Assembly (NCBI RefSeq): GCF_965243865.1
Contig: NZ_OZ251603.1
Span: forward strand, 2,914,001-2,978,000
Length of the DNA stretch: 64,000 nucleotides
Origin: Hyphomicrobium_A sp965243865
Lineage (GTDB): Bacteria > Pseudomonadota > Alphaproteobacteria > Rhizobiales > Hyphomicrobiaceae
Reading direction: 5' to 3'
A program made the translations under genes and the position numbers. Below the pieces are notes generated by a model that worked only from the letters and a program-made list of their open reading frames with translations, ran no database searches and was not told the DNA's origin. Of this stretch, positions 17,228-25,082 are shown in pieces. How positions within the stretch are numbered: position 1 is the stretch's first letter; every line of letters starts with the position of its first letter.

Positions 17228-17940
17228 TCGCTCGAGTCTGCTTTATCTCGCTGGCGGTGCTCCTCGGAGGCTGCGCAGTCGACGTGCGTGATTTCAATCG
17301 CGAGCCGCACATGACTCCAGTCGGATCCGGCATGGTGCCCAAGCGCGTGTCGATGGTGACGGAGCCATCGCCCCCGCCGGTCTACCGCGGAAACAGTTCG
17401 ATCTGGCAGGATTCCCGCGCCGATCTGTTCTCTGATCTCAGAGCGCGCAAAATCGGCGACACCGTCACCGTCAAGATCTACATCAAAGACAAGGCGTCCA
17501 TCGCCAATGACTCCGAACGTAAGCGCGACGCCTCCAATAAGTTGAACTTCGGCGCCACCTACGGCGCGACGTCGAGCGATATCACCATCGCCAATGCCGG
17601 CGACTTGGGCGCCTCCGCGGAATCGAAGACCAAGACGAAAAGCGAGGGCGGCATTGAGCGCTCCGAGAAGATCGAGCTGCTCATCGCAGCGGTCGTCTCC
17701 GACGTGCTGCCGAACGGCAACCTTGTGATCAGCGGCTCCCAGGAAGTGCGCGTCAACTACGAGTTGCGCGTCCTGAATGTGGCCGGCATCGTGCGCCCGG
17801 TCGATATCTCCGCTGAAAACACCATCGCCTACGAGAAGATTGCCGAAGCGCGCATCGCCTACGGTGGCCGCGGCCGTCTGATGGAAGTGCAGCAGCCGCC
17901 CTGGGGGCAGCAGCTCGCCGACGATTTGCTGCCATGGTGA
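17224..17940 (+). CDS. flgH: FlgH, flagellar L-ring lipoprotein
   Basis: FlgH is the outer-membrane L-ring lipoprotein. A short signal sequence ends in the lipobox LGGC, so Cys 17 is the likely acylated residue. The mature part has the typical segment SIWQDSRADLFSDLRARKIGD and a C-terminal GNLVISGSQEVRVNYE region. At 238 residues the length is normal. It overlaps motE by ATGA. Confidence 0.96.
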   Translation: MIARVCFISLAVLLGGCAVDVRDFNREPHMTPVGSGMVPKRVSMVTEPSPPPVYRGNSSIWQDSRADLFSDLRARKIGDTVTVKIYIKDKASIANDSERKRDASNKLNFGATYGATSSDITIANAGDLGASAESKTKTKSEGGIERSEKIELLIAAVVSDVLPNGNLVISGSQEVRVNYELRVLNVAGIVRPVDISAENTIAYEKIAEARIAYGGRGRLMEVQQPPWGQQLADDLLPW

Positions 17941-17953
17941 GCGAGCGCTGCGC

Positions 17954-18442
17954 ATGGCAATGACCGAGGAGGAACAGCCTAAGGCCCAGTTGTCGGTGAT
18001 GCAGTTCCTGCTCATCGTCGCTGGCTTGACGCTGCTTGCCGCCGCCGTTGGCTTCCTCAGCGGCCAGCAGATCGTCTCGACGGCCGATGCACCGCCGCGC
18101 GCCGAGACGGCACAGCCCGCGGGCTATCTGGGTGAACGCCAGCGCATGGAACGGGCCAAACTCCAGCCGCTGGCGCCGATCGTGACCAATCTTGCCGACA
18201 CTCCCGTGGTGTGGATCAGGCTCGAATCCTCGCTCGTGTTTGAGGAGATTCCCGACGACGTCGAAGCGCTTTCGGCACGCATCTCCGAGGACATCGTCGC
18301 ATTCCTGCGCACGATTTCAGTCAAGCAGATCGAAGGCGGGGCCGGATTCCAGCACCTTTCCGAGGATATCAATGAGCGCGTGCGCGCCCGCAGCGGCGGC
18401 GTCGTCAACGAGCTCATCATTCAGGGGCTGATCGTCGAATGA
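17954..18442 (+). CDS. fliL: FliL, stator-associated basal body protein
   Basis: FliL is a single-pass inner-membrane protein that surrounds and supports the stator. The 162-residue product has one N-terminal membrane helix (about residues 15-35) and a periplasmic SPFH-like domain ending INERVRARSGGVVNELIIQG. It is followed with overlap by fliP, the usual fliL-fliP pairing. Confidence 0.93.
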   Translation: MAMTEEEQPKAQLSVMQFLLIVAGLTLLAAAVGFLSGQQIVSTADAPPRAETAQPAGYLGERQRMERAKLQPLAPIVTNLADTPVVWIRLESSLVFEEIPDDVEALSARISEDIVAFLRTISVKQIEGGAGFQHLSEDINERVRARSGGVVNELIIQGLIVE

Positions 18443-19227
18443 AGCGCATCGGTCTTGTCATCGGCCTGTTGCTGCTAGGCTCGGCCCACGCTGCCGCTCA
18501 GCAGGTGCCGAGCTTGGAATCGTTGATGCCGGCCGGAGACGCCACAGCCGCCGGCCGCATCGTACAGATCGTCATTCTCGTCACCGTGCTTTCGGTGGCC
18601 CCGGGCATCCTGATCATGGTGACGTGCTTCACGCGCTTCGTGATCGCCCTGTCGTTCCTGCGCGCCGGCATCGGCCTTCAGACGACCCCGGCCAACCTGA
18701 TCCTCATAAGTCTTGCGCTCTTCATGACGCTCTACGTCATGGCACCAACCTTCGATCGCGCCTGGCAGAACGGCGTAGTCCCGCTGATGGAGAACAAGAT
18801 CACCGAGGCGGAAGCCTACGACAAGATCTCTGCGCCCTTCAAAAGCTTCATGCTCGCCAACGTGCGCGACAAAGATCTGAAGCTGTTCAGCGATCTGGCA
18901 CAGGAGCATCTCTGGCCAAAGCAGAACGGTGGCGCGCCATCCACCGCGCCGCCACCACCGCCTCCGCCGGCCGCGGCCAGCGAGCTCGGCCTGCGCGTGA
19001 TCATCCCCGCTTTCATGATCTCGGAGCTGCGCCGCGGTTTCGAGATTGGCTTTCTGATGGTTCTGCCGTTCCTCGTGATCGACTTGATCGTCGCCACGCT
19101 CACCATGTCGATGGGCATGATGATGCTGCCGCCGACGGTCATATCCCTGCCGTTCAAAATTCTGTTTTTTGTTTTGATCGACGGGTGGAATCTTCTCGTT
19201 GGGGGCTTGATTCGCTCCTTTGCGTAG
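18439..19227 (+). CDS. fliP: FliP, flagellar export gate protein
   Basis: FliP forms the core of the export channel with FliQ and FliR. The 262-residue product has a cleavable signal sequence and the signature TCFTRFVIALSFLRAGIG. Later come a Pro-rich loop near residue 170 and a closing hydrophobic pair (MGMMMLPPTVISLPFK). It ends the flgB-to-fliP operon just before the flagellin block. Confidence 0.97.
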   Translation: MKRIGLVIGLLLLGSAHAAAQQVPSLESLMPAGDATAAGRIVQIVILVTVLSVAPGILIMVTCFTRFVIALSFLRAGIGLQTTPANLILISLALFMTLYVMAPTFDRAWQNGVVPLMENKITEAEAYDKISAPFKSFMLANVRDKDLKLFSDLAQEHLWPKQNGGAPSTAPPPPPPPAAASELGLRVIIPAFMISELRRGFEIGFLMVLPFLVIDLIVATLTMSMGMMMLPPTVISLPFKILFFVLIDGWNLLVGGLIRSFA

Positions 19228-19280
19228 CTTGCGTGCGTTGTCTGTGCGTTGCGATGGCTTGGGCCGCCCACCGGTCCGAA

Positions 19281-19357
19281 GGCATGAGGCCGCGCCATCG
19301 CGCCGGAGCTGATCCGGCATGGAGTATCAATCGGACCAGGCTTAGGGACCTACGCAA
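19281..19357 (+). promoter_or_regulatory. Conserved leader of flagellin gene 1
   Basis: The leader shares an ordered set of words with the leaders of the next two flagellins: GGC-ATGAG-GCC (19281-19291), a CCGG ... GATCCGG pair (19303-19317), and TTAGGGACCT (19342-19351), which includes the ribosome-binding site. The first two could form short hairpins. Spacing to the ATG is conserved within a few bases. This is a likely post-transcriptional control element. Confidence 0.5.
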
Positions 19358-20299
19358 ATGGCCAGCATCAACACCAACATCGCCGCGATGACTGCGTTGC
19401 GGTCTCTTACGGCAACCAACAATGCGCTCACCGAGACGCAGGATCGCATTTCCACCGGCTTGCGTGTCGCAAGCGCCGCCGACAACGCCGCTTACTGGTC
19501 GATCGCGACCACCATGCGCTCCGATAACTCGGCCCTGTCGACCGTTCAGGACGCGCTCGGTCTTGGCGCAGCGACCGTCGATGTCGCCTACACAGCGCTC
19601 GACGAAGCGAAGAACATCGTCACCAAGATCAAGGACAAGCTCGTCGCTGCCGCACAGCCCGGCCTCGATCGCGAGAAGATCCAGACGGAAATCTCCGAGC
19701 TGCAGGCTCAGCTCAAGGGCATCGCCGACGCGGCCAGTCTCCAGGGCCAGAACTGGCTCTCGGTCGACTCCAGCGCTGCCGGCTTCAATGCGACGAAGCA
19801 GGTCGTCTCTTCGATCAGCCGCGCCGGCGGCACGATTTCGGTGCAGACCATCTCGATCGACACGACGTCGATGGTGCTGTTCGACGCCAACGCAGCCGCC
19901 AGCGGGATTCTCGATTCCACCCGCAATGCCGTCACCGGCGTCATCGACGCGGCCGGCACATTCTCCATCGCCACGCTCGACATCTCCACTTTGACCGACA
20001 GCGCCGCCGACCTCGCCATTCTTGACGGATATATCAAGGGTGCCGACCTGGCGATCACCGAGATGGCCGCTGGCGCAACCGGCCTCGGCGCCGCCAGCGC
20101 CCGCATTGAGATCCAGCAGTCGTTCGTCGACGCACTCATGGACGCCATCGAGGGAGGCATCAGTCAGCTTGTCGACGCGGACATGAACGAGGAATCGACA
20201 CGCCTTCAGGCTCTGCAGGTGAAGCAGCAACTCGGCATCCAGGCACTCTCGATCGCCAACTCGTCGAGCCAGAGTATCCTCACGCTGTTCCAGAACTAA
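19358..20299 (+). CDS. Flagellin (copy 1 of 3)
   Basis: The flagellin forms the external filament. The 313-residue protein has the conserved N-terminal coiled-coil domain (ASINTNIAAMTALRSLTATN ... RISTGLRVASAADNAAYWSI). A short central part replaces the large variable domain of enteric flagellins. The C-terminal domain is QVKQQLGIQALSIANSSSQS followed by ILTLFQN. It is secreted by the type III path without a signal peptide. It is highly similar to copies 2 and 3, with long identical DNA runs. Confidence 0.96.
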   Translation: MASINTNIAAMTALRSLTATNNALTETQDRISTGLRVASAADNAAYWSIATTMRSDNSALSTVQDALGLGAATVDVAYTALDEAKNIVTKIKDKLVAAAQPGLDREKIQTEISELQAQLKGIADAASLQGQNWLSVDSSAAGFNATKQVVSSISRAGGTISVQTISIDTTSMVLFDANAAASGILDSTRNAVTGVIDAAGTFSIATLDISTLTDSAADLAILDGYIKGADLAITEMAAGATGLGAASARIEIQQSFVDALMDAIEGGISQLVDADMNEESTRLQALQVKQQLGIQALSIANSSSQSILTLFQN

Positions 20300-20319
20300 G
20301 CTCCGGACAGCCCAGAGGC

Positions 20320-20345
20320 GGGAGGCCGACCGCGCTCGGCCTCCC
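20320..20345 (+). terminator. Hairpin after flagellin 1
   Basis: GGGAGGCCGA (20320-20329) pairs with TCGGCCTCCC (20336-20345) around a six-base loop, 20 bases after the stop. The stem is strong but is followed by C residues rather than T, so termination may be weak or the hairpin may act mainly in mRNA stability. Confidence 0.55.
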
Positions 20346-20396
20346 CCCGTTGCAATTCATTAACCCTATTTCAAGGTGAGTTATCTAAAAGCCGAC

Positions 20397-20504
20397 GCAT
20401 GACAGGTTGAGCCTGCGTGCGCGCGGCTCAAGGGCATGACGCCGAGCTGTTGCACCGGACCGATCCGGTATGTCCCCGAAACGTTAATCTTAGGGACCTG
20501 CCAC
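20397..20504 (+). promoter_or_regulatory. Promoter-leader region of flagellin gene 2
   Basis: The stretch begins with GCATGACAGGTTG (20397-20409), identical to a word before flagellin 3. It continues with GGC-ATGAC-GCC (20433-20443), paired CCGG words (20455-20458 and 20465-20468), TATGTCCCCG, and TTAGGGACCT (20490-20499) ahead of the ATG. The shared order with the other two leaders points to a common RNA structure. The first word may belong to the promoter. Confidence 0.5.
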
Positions 20505-21443
20505 ATGGCTAGTATTAATACCAACATCGCCGCAATGACGGCGCTGCGCTCTCTCACGGCAACCAACAATGCGCTGACCCAGACGCAGGACCGGATCTCC
20601 ACCGGCTTGCGCGTCGGCACCGCCGCCGACAACGCCGCTTATTGGTCGATCGCAACGACGATGCGCTCCGACCTCTCCTCGCTCTCGACTGTGCAGGACG
20701 CGCTGGGTCTCGGCGCCGCGACCGTCGATGTGGCTTACACCGCCATCGACGAAGCCAAGAACATCGTCACCAAGATCAAGGACAAGCTCGTCGCCGCTGC
20801 GCAGCCCGGCCTTGATCGCGAGAAGATCCAGACAGAAATCTCGGAGCTGCAGGCCCAGCTCAAGGGCATCTCGGATGCCGCTAGCCTCCAGGGCCTCAAC
20901 TGGCTCTCGGTCGATTCCAGCGCCGCTGGTTACAACGCGACCCGCCAGGTTGTCTCCTCGATCAGCCGCGCCGGTGGCACGCTGTCGGTGCAGACGATCT
21001 CGATCGACACCTCTACGATGGTGCTGTTCGACTCGAACGCTGCTGCCAGCGGCATTCTCGACTCGACGCGTAATGCCGCGACCGGTGCTGTCGATGCGGC
21101 CGGTACCTTCACCATCGCCACGCTCGACATCTCGGCCCTGACCGACAGCGCCGCCGACCTGGCTATCCTCGACGGCTACATCAAGGGCGCCGACTTGGCC
21201 ATCACCGAGATGGCCGCTGGCGCCACGACGCTCGGCGCCGCCAGCGCTCGCATCGAGATCCAGCAGTCGTTCGTCTCCAGTCTCATGGACGCCATCGAAG
21301 GCGGCGTCAGCCAGCTCGTCGATGCTGACATGAACGAAGAGTCGACGCGTCTCCAGGCTCTGCAGGTGAAGCAGCAACTCGGCATCCAGGCACTCTCGAT
21401 AGCCAACTCGTCGAGCCAGAGCATTCTCTCGCTCTTCCAGTAA
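20505..21443 (+). CDS. Flagellin (copy 2 of 3)
   Basis: A 312-residue flagellin. I placed the start at 20505, matching the MASINTN start of copy 1; an upstream in-frame ATG lies inside the conserved leader and would break the flagellin N terminus. The protein differs from copy 1 at scattered positions, mostly in the middle (for example TQTQDRIS for TETQDRIS). A strong terminator follows, so the gene is probably its own transcription unit. Confidence 0.96.
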   Translation: MASINTNIAAMTALRSLTATNNALTQTQDRISTGLRVGTAADNAAYWSIATTMRSDLSSLSTVQDALGLGAATVDVAYTAIDEAKNIVTKIKDKLVAAAQPGLDREKIQTEISELQAQLKGISDAASLQGLNWLSVDSSAAGYNATRQVVSSISRAGGTLSVQTISIDTSTMVLFDSNAAASGILDSTRNAATGAVDAAGTFTIATLDISALTDSAADLAILDGYIKGADLAITEMAAGATTLGAASARIEIQQSFVSSLMDAIEGGVSQLVDADMNEESTRLQALQVKQQLGIQALSIANSSSQSILSLFQ

Positions 21444-21463
21444 GAGCCGAGCACCGAAGATCC

Positions 21464-21494
21464 GGCCGGGCTCTGAGAAGGGCCCGGCCTTTTC
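21464..21494 (+). terminator. Rho-independent terminator after flagellin 2
   Basis: GGCCGGGC (21464-21471) pairs with GCCCGGCC (21482-21489) around a ten-base loop and is followed by TTTTCT. It lies about 20 bases after the stop codon of flagellin 2. Confidence 0.8.
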
Positions 21495-21638
21495 TATTGG
21501 TCGAGCTGCTTGAACCCGCAATCACGAAATTAATCCGGCATTATCCACGTCCGCGCCTACTTGCGTGGTTTGTGGCGCTGATCCGTTGCTGCCGCCGTCT
21601 TCTTAGCAATGTCGCAACCGCTGCTTCGTATGTCTGAT
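21495..21638. other. Intergenic stretch before flagellin 3
   Basis: The interval between flagellins 2 and 3 is 307 bases in all. After the terminator and before the shared GCATGACAGGTTG word I see no convincing reading frame. The stretch is less GC-rich than its surroundings near 21520-21560 and probably contains the promoter, but I could not fix a -35/-10 pair. Confidence 0.4.
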
Positions 21639-21750
21639 GCATGACAGGTTGCGTCCATTCGCGGGCGCAAGGGCATGATGCCGAGCTGTCATGCCGGTAG
21701 CGACCCGGTATGTCCCCGTTTCTGTACCGCGTAACCAAGGGACAAACCCA
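21639..21750 (+). promoter_or_regulatory. Promoter-leader region of flagellin gene 3
   Basis: This repeats the pattern of the flagellin 2 leader: GCATGACAGGTTG (21639-21651), AAGGGCATGATGCCGAGCTG with its GGC/GCC hairpin, GCCGG ... ACCCGG, and TATGTCCCCG (21710-21719). The last element is AAGGGACAAAC rather than TTAGGGACCT, so the lower palindrome is lost while the AGGGA ribosome-binding site remains. Confidence 0.5.
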
Positions 21751-22689
21751 ATGTCTAGTATCAATACCAACGTCGCCGCCATGACGGCGTTGCGGTCGCT
21801 TACCGCCACCAACAATGCTCTCACCGAGACCCAGGCCCGCATTTCCACCGGCCTGCGTGTTTCGACCGCCGCCGACAACGCTGCTTATTGGTCGATCGCG
21901 ACCACCATGCGTTCCGACGTGTCGTCTCTGTCGACGGTTCAGGACGCGCTCGGCCTTGGCGCCGCGACCGTAGACGTCGCCTATACGGCTATCGACGAAG
22001 CCAAGAACATCGTCTCGCAGATCAAGGATAAGCTGGTCGCTGCTGCGCAGCCCGGCCTCGATCGCGAGAAGATCCAGACGGAAATCGGAGAGCTTCAGGC
22101 GCAGTTGAAGGGCATCTCTGACTCGGCGACTCTCCAGGGACAGAACTGGCTCTCGGTCGACTCCAGCGCCGCCGGCTACAACGCCACCAAGGGCATCGTT
22201 TCTTCGATCAGCCGCGCTGGCGGTTCGATCTCGGTCCAGAACATCTCCGTGGACACCTCGTCCATGGTTCTGTTCGACGCCAACGCTGCTGCAAGCGGCA
22301 TCCTCGACGGTTCGCGTAACGCCACGACCGGCGCCATCGACGCCGCCGGCACCTTCTCGGTCGCCTCGCTGAATATCTCGGCGCTGACCGACAGCACGGC
22401 AGATCTTGCGATCCTCGACGGCTACATCAAGGGTGCCGACGCCGCCATCACCGAAATGACCGCCGGCGCCACCACGCTCGGTGCAGCCAGCGCCCGCATC
22501 GACATCCAGAAATCGTTCGTCTCCAGCCTCATGGACGCGATGGAGAGCGGCATCGGCCAGCTCGTCGACGCCGACATGAACGAGGAGTCGACGCGCCTTC
22601 AGGCTCTGCAGGTGAAGCAGCAACTCGGCATCCAGGCGCTCTCGATCGCCAACTCCTCGAGCCAGAGCATCCTCACGCTGTTCCGTTAA
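21751..22689 (+). CDS. Flagellin (copy 3 of 3)
   Basis: A 312-residue flagellin starting MSSINTNVAAMTALRSL at the ATG at 21751, in line with the other two copies. It is the most divergent of the three in the central region (for example ASLNISALTDSTADLAILD) yet shares almost the whole 3' end at DNA level. A strong terminator follows. Confidence 0.96.
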   Translation: MSSINTNVAAMTALRSLTATNNALTETQARISTGLRVSTAADNAAYWSIATTMRSDVSSLSTVQDALGLGAATVDVAYTAIDEAKNIVSQIKDKLVAAAQPGLDREKIQTEIGELQAQLKGISDSATLQGQNWLSVDSSAAGYNATKGIVSSISRAGGSISVQNISVDTSSMVLFDANAAASGILDGSRNATTGAIDAAGTFSVASLNISALTDSTADLAILDGYIKGADAAITEMTAGATTLGAASARIDIQKSFVSSLMDAMESGIGQLVDADMNEESTRLQALQVKQQLGIQALSIANSSSQSILTLFR

Positions 22690-22711
22690 GGCAACAAGCT
22701 CCGACATTCGG

Positions 22712-22744
22712 AAAAGCCAAGCCCTCTCAGGGGGCTTGGCTTTT
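22712..22744 (+). terminator. Rho-independent terminator after flagellin 3
   Basis: AAAAGCCAAGCCC (22712-22724) pairs with GGGCTTGGCTTTT (22732-22744) around a seven-base loop. The T-run forms the end of the stem and continues as CTT. It separates the flagellin block from fliF. Confidence 0.85.
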
Positions 22745-22756
22745 CTTATGGCAATT

Positions 22757-22799
22757 TTCACGCAAGGTTCCCGCTCAAAGATCACGCCAAACTCATAAG
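22757..22799 (+). promoter_or_regulatory. TTCACGCAAGG / AACTCATAAG elements upstream of fliF
   Basis: TTCACGCAAGG (22757-22767) and AACTCATAAG (22790-22799) lie 22 bases apart, and the second ends 26 bases before the fliF ATG. The same two words precede motA with a 12-base gap. The ten-base difference equals one helical turn, as expected for sites bound on the same DNA face. Confidence 0.45.
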
Positions 22800-22825
22800 C
22801 CGGATTCGATTTGCCGGGGAGGCGC

Positions 22826-24469
22826 ATGGTCTGGAGCGATCAGCTCAAGCAGTTGTGGGGCAACCTGATGGCCCTGGGTCCGCGGCGGCTTGCCGTGCTC
22901 GGGCTCGTCGGCCTTACTGTGTTCATCGCGGTCGGGTTCGGCAGCTATTATCTGAGCCGGCCTGACTACGAGACCCTCTACACCGGGTTGGAATCTCAGG
23001 ACGTGGCACGCATCGGCGCTGCCCTGCAAGAATCCGGCATAGCCTTCGACGTCAACACCGAAGGAACCGCAGTTCTCGTCCATCCCGGCCAGGCTTCCCG
23101 CGCGCGCATGCTGCTTGCCGAGAAGGGGCTGCCCAGCAGCGCTAGCGCCGGCTATGAGCTGTTCGACAAAATGGGCGCCATTGGCCTCACGTCCTTCATG
23201 CAGGAGATCACGCGTGTGCGTGCTCTCGAAGGCGAGATCGGCCGCACCATCCAAGGCATGAAGGGCGTACGCGCCGCGCGCGTGCACATCGTCATGGCTG
23301 ACGCCGGTTCTTTCCGCCGCAGCACGCAGCAGCCCTCGGCCTCCGTGGTCATCAGAACCGACGCTTCATCGGATTTTTCCTCCGCCCAGGCCATCCGCCA
23401 CCTCGTCGCCGCGGCTGTCCCCGGTCTCACCATCGACAAGGTTCGCGTGCTCAGCACCGACGGCACCGTGCTCTCGTCCGGTGACGGCAGCTTCAACGTC
23501 GCGCCCACCAAGATGCTGGAGCTGGAACGCACCGTCGCCAGCGAGCTGAAACAGAACGTCAGCCAGACCCTGGCGCCCTACATCGGGGTCGACAACTTCC
23601 AGCTTAGCGTCGCCGCGCGGTTGAACATCGACAAGCGCCAGATAAACGAGACCAACTTCGATCCCGAATCCCGTTTTGAGCGCTCGCGTCGCACCGTCAA
23701 GGAGCAGACGAACTCGCGCGATGCCGGAAACACGCAGCCCGTCGGCGTCGATCAGAACCTGCCGGCCGAGCAGCCCACCTCCAGCGCCAGCGCCAACAGC
23801 TCTTCTCGTTCCAGTGAACGCAAGGAGGAGCTGAAGAACTTCGAAGCGAACTCCAAGACCATCTCCACCGTAAGTGATGGATATCGCATCGAGGCGCTCA
23901 CCGTCGCGGTCGTTGTCAACCGCAAGCGGCTTCAGGCGCTCCTCGGCGCGAACGCTTCGCAGGAAGCCGTCGATGCGAAGCTGAAGGAGGTCGAGAGCCT
24001 CGTCGCCTCCGCCACCGGCGCCGATCAGAAGCGCGGCGATCGCATCACCGTGGCTGCGGTCGAGTTCCTCTCGCCGTCCGAGTCGATGGAGCCGCTCTCC
24101 GAGCCCGGCATCGGCTCATACCTGCTCAGTCAGGTTGGCACGATCGTGAAGGCACTGGCCATCATGGCCGCAACGATCGTCCTGGTCTGGTTCGGCCTGC
24201 GCCCCGCAACGCGCATGCTGCTCGAATTCCAACCGCAGGCTGTGCCGGAAGCCGCTGGCGCCGCTGCAGAATTGCCGTTCGAGCCGCAGATCGCCGCCGC
24301 ATTCTCTGGCATCGAACCGCAATTTGCGGCCGACACATCGCCTGACCTAATCGGCGATCTGACCAGCAAGATAAATCGCGTACCGCAGAAGCGGCTTGAG
24401 CAGATGGTCGACTACGACGAGGACCAGGTCGTAGCCATCCTGAAGCAGTGGCTGCGCGGAGGCACATAG
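22826..24469 (+). CDS. fliF: FliF, flagellar MS-ring protein
   Basis: FliF builds the MS-ring in the inner membrane. The 547-residue product has a first membrane helix at about residues 24-45 and YscJ/FliF ring-building domains (DYETLYTGLESQDVARIGAA, LAEKGLPSSASAGYELFDK). A second helix lies near residue 450, and a cytoplasmic tail binds FliG. The ATG at 22826 has GGGGAGG upstream, so a TTG at 22811 is rejected. Confidence 0.96.
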   Translation: MVWSDQLKQLWGNLMALGPRRLAVLGLVGLTVFIAVGFGSYYLSRPDYETLYTGLESQDVARIGAALQESGIAFDVNTEGTAVLVHPGQASRARMLLAEKGLPSSASAGYELFDKMGAIGLTSFMQEITRVRALEGEIGRTIQGMKGVRAARVHIVMADAGSFRRSTQQPSASVVIRTDASSDFSSAQAIRHLVAAAVPGLTIDKVRVLSTDGTVLSSGDGSFNVAPTKMLELERTVASELKQNVSQTLAPYIGVDNFQLSVAARLNIDKRQINETNFDPESRFERSRRTVKEQTNSRDAGNTQPVGVDQNLPAEQPTSSASANSSSRSSERKEELKNFEANSKTISTVSDGYRIEALTVAVVVNRKRLQALLGANASQEAVDAKLKEVESLVASATGADQKRGDRITVAAVEFLSPSESMEPLSEPGIGSYLLSQVGTIVKALAIMAATIVLVWFGLRPATRMLLEFQPQAVPEAAGAAAELPFEPQIAAAFSGIEPQFAADTSPDLIGDLTSKINRVPQKRLEQMVDYDEDQVVAILKQWLRGGT

Positions 24470-24470
24470 A

Positions 24471-25082
24471 TTGAGCGTCGCCCCAGTAGCGCACTTCCTG
24501 GTTGATTTCGGTGCCGCGCCGCTCGTCGCAGCGGCACGCGAGGAATCCCCGCTTGCCGCGGCAACGCCCGAAGCGGACTGGGAAGAGCGGCTAGCGGACG
24601 CTTACGCGCGTGGTATCGAGGAAGGTAAGAGGCTGGCTGAAGCTGAAGCCATCGCCCACCTCGAGGCACAGAAAGCCGCCTGGGAAAAGAGCACAGCCGA
24701 AGCACGCGAAGCGTGGTGCGCAGATACCGGCTCCGGTATTTCCGCGCAGATCGCCGCTGCGTTCGGTGAGTTGGAAGACCAGATCGCGACGGCCGCAGAG
24801 CGCGTTCTAATGCCGTTGGTTTCGCAATCGGCCCGTACCCAGGCCGTGCAGCAGTTGCGCAACATCATTGTCGATCTGGCTGCCACCAATCCGGGTATCG
24901 GCCTCCAGATATCAGGTCCCGAAGATCTCCTCTCAATCGTGCGAGACAGCCTGCCCGCGTCGATTGCAGACCCGGTCTACACGGTCACCGATAAGACCGA
25001 CATTCAGATCAAAGCCGGTGCGTCCTTGCTCGAGACCCGCATCGCATCGTGGCTCAATGCGAGCGAGGGACAGTCCGCATGA
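24471..25082 (+). CDS. fliH: FliH-like export ATPase regulator
   Basis: FliH binds and restrains the FliI ATPase. This 203-residue protein has a charged coiled-coil centre (YARGIEEGKRLAEAEAIAHL) containing small-residue spacing like the GxxxG repeats of FliH. The C-terminal domain has an E/V-ATPase-type end (KTDIQIKAGASLLETRIASW). It starts at a TTG two bases after fliF, with GGAGG upstream. The family is poorly conserved, so confidence is moderate. Confidence 0.75.
   Translation: MSVAPVAHFLVDFGAAPLVAAAREESPLAAATPEADWEERLADAYARGIEEGKRLAEAEAIAHLEAQKAAWEKSTAEAREAWCADTGSGISAQIAAAFGELEDQIATAAERVLMPLVSQSARTQAVQQLRNIIVDLAATNPGIGLQISGPEDLLSIVRDSLPASIADPVYTVTDKTDIQIKAGASLLETRIASWLNASEGQSA

Noticed and set aside
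20397..20430. Sigma-54 promoter upstream of flagellin 2
   Set aside because: GG and GC dinucleotides are present but at the wrong spacing (8 bases, and 12 in the flagellin 3 copy, against the needed 10).
19154..22827. Three long minus-strand frames opposite the flagellins
   Set aside because: They look alike only because the flagellins are paralogs; composition is Gly/Asp/Arg/His-rich as expected for complements of flagellin codons.
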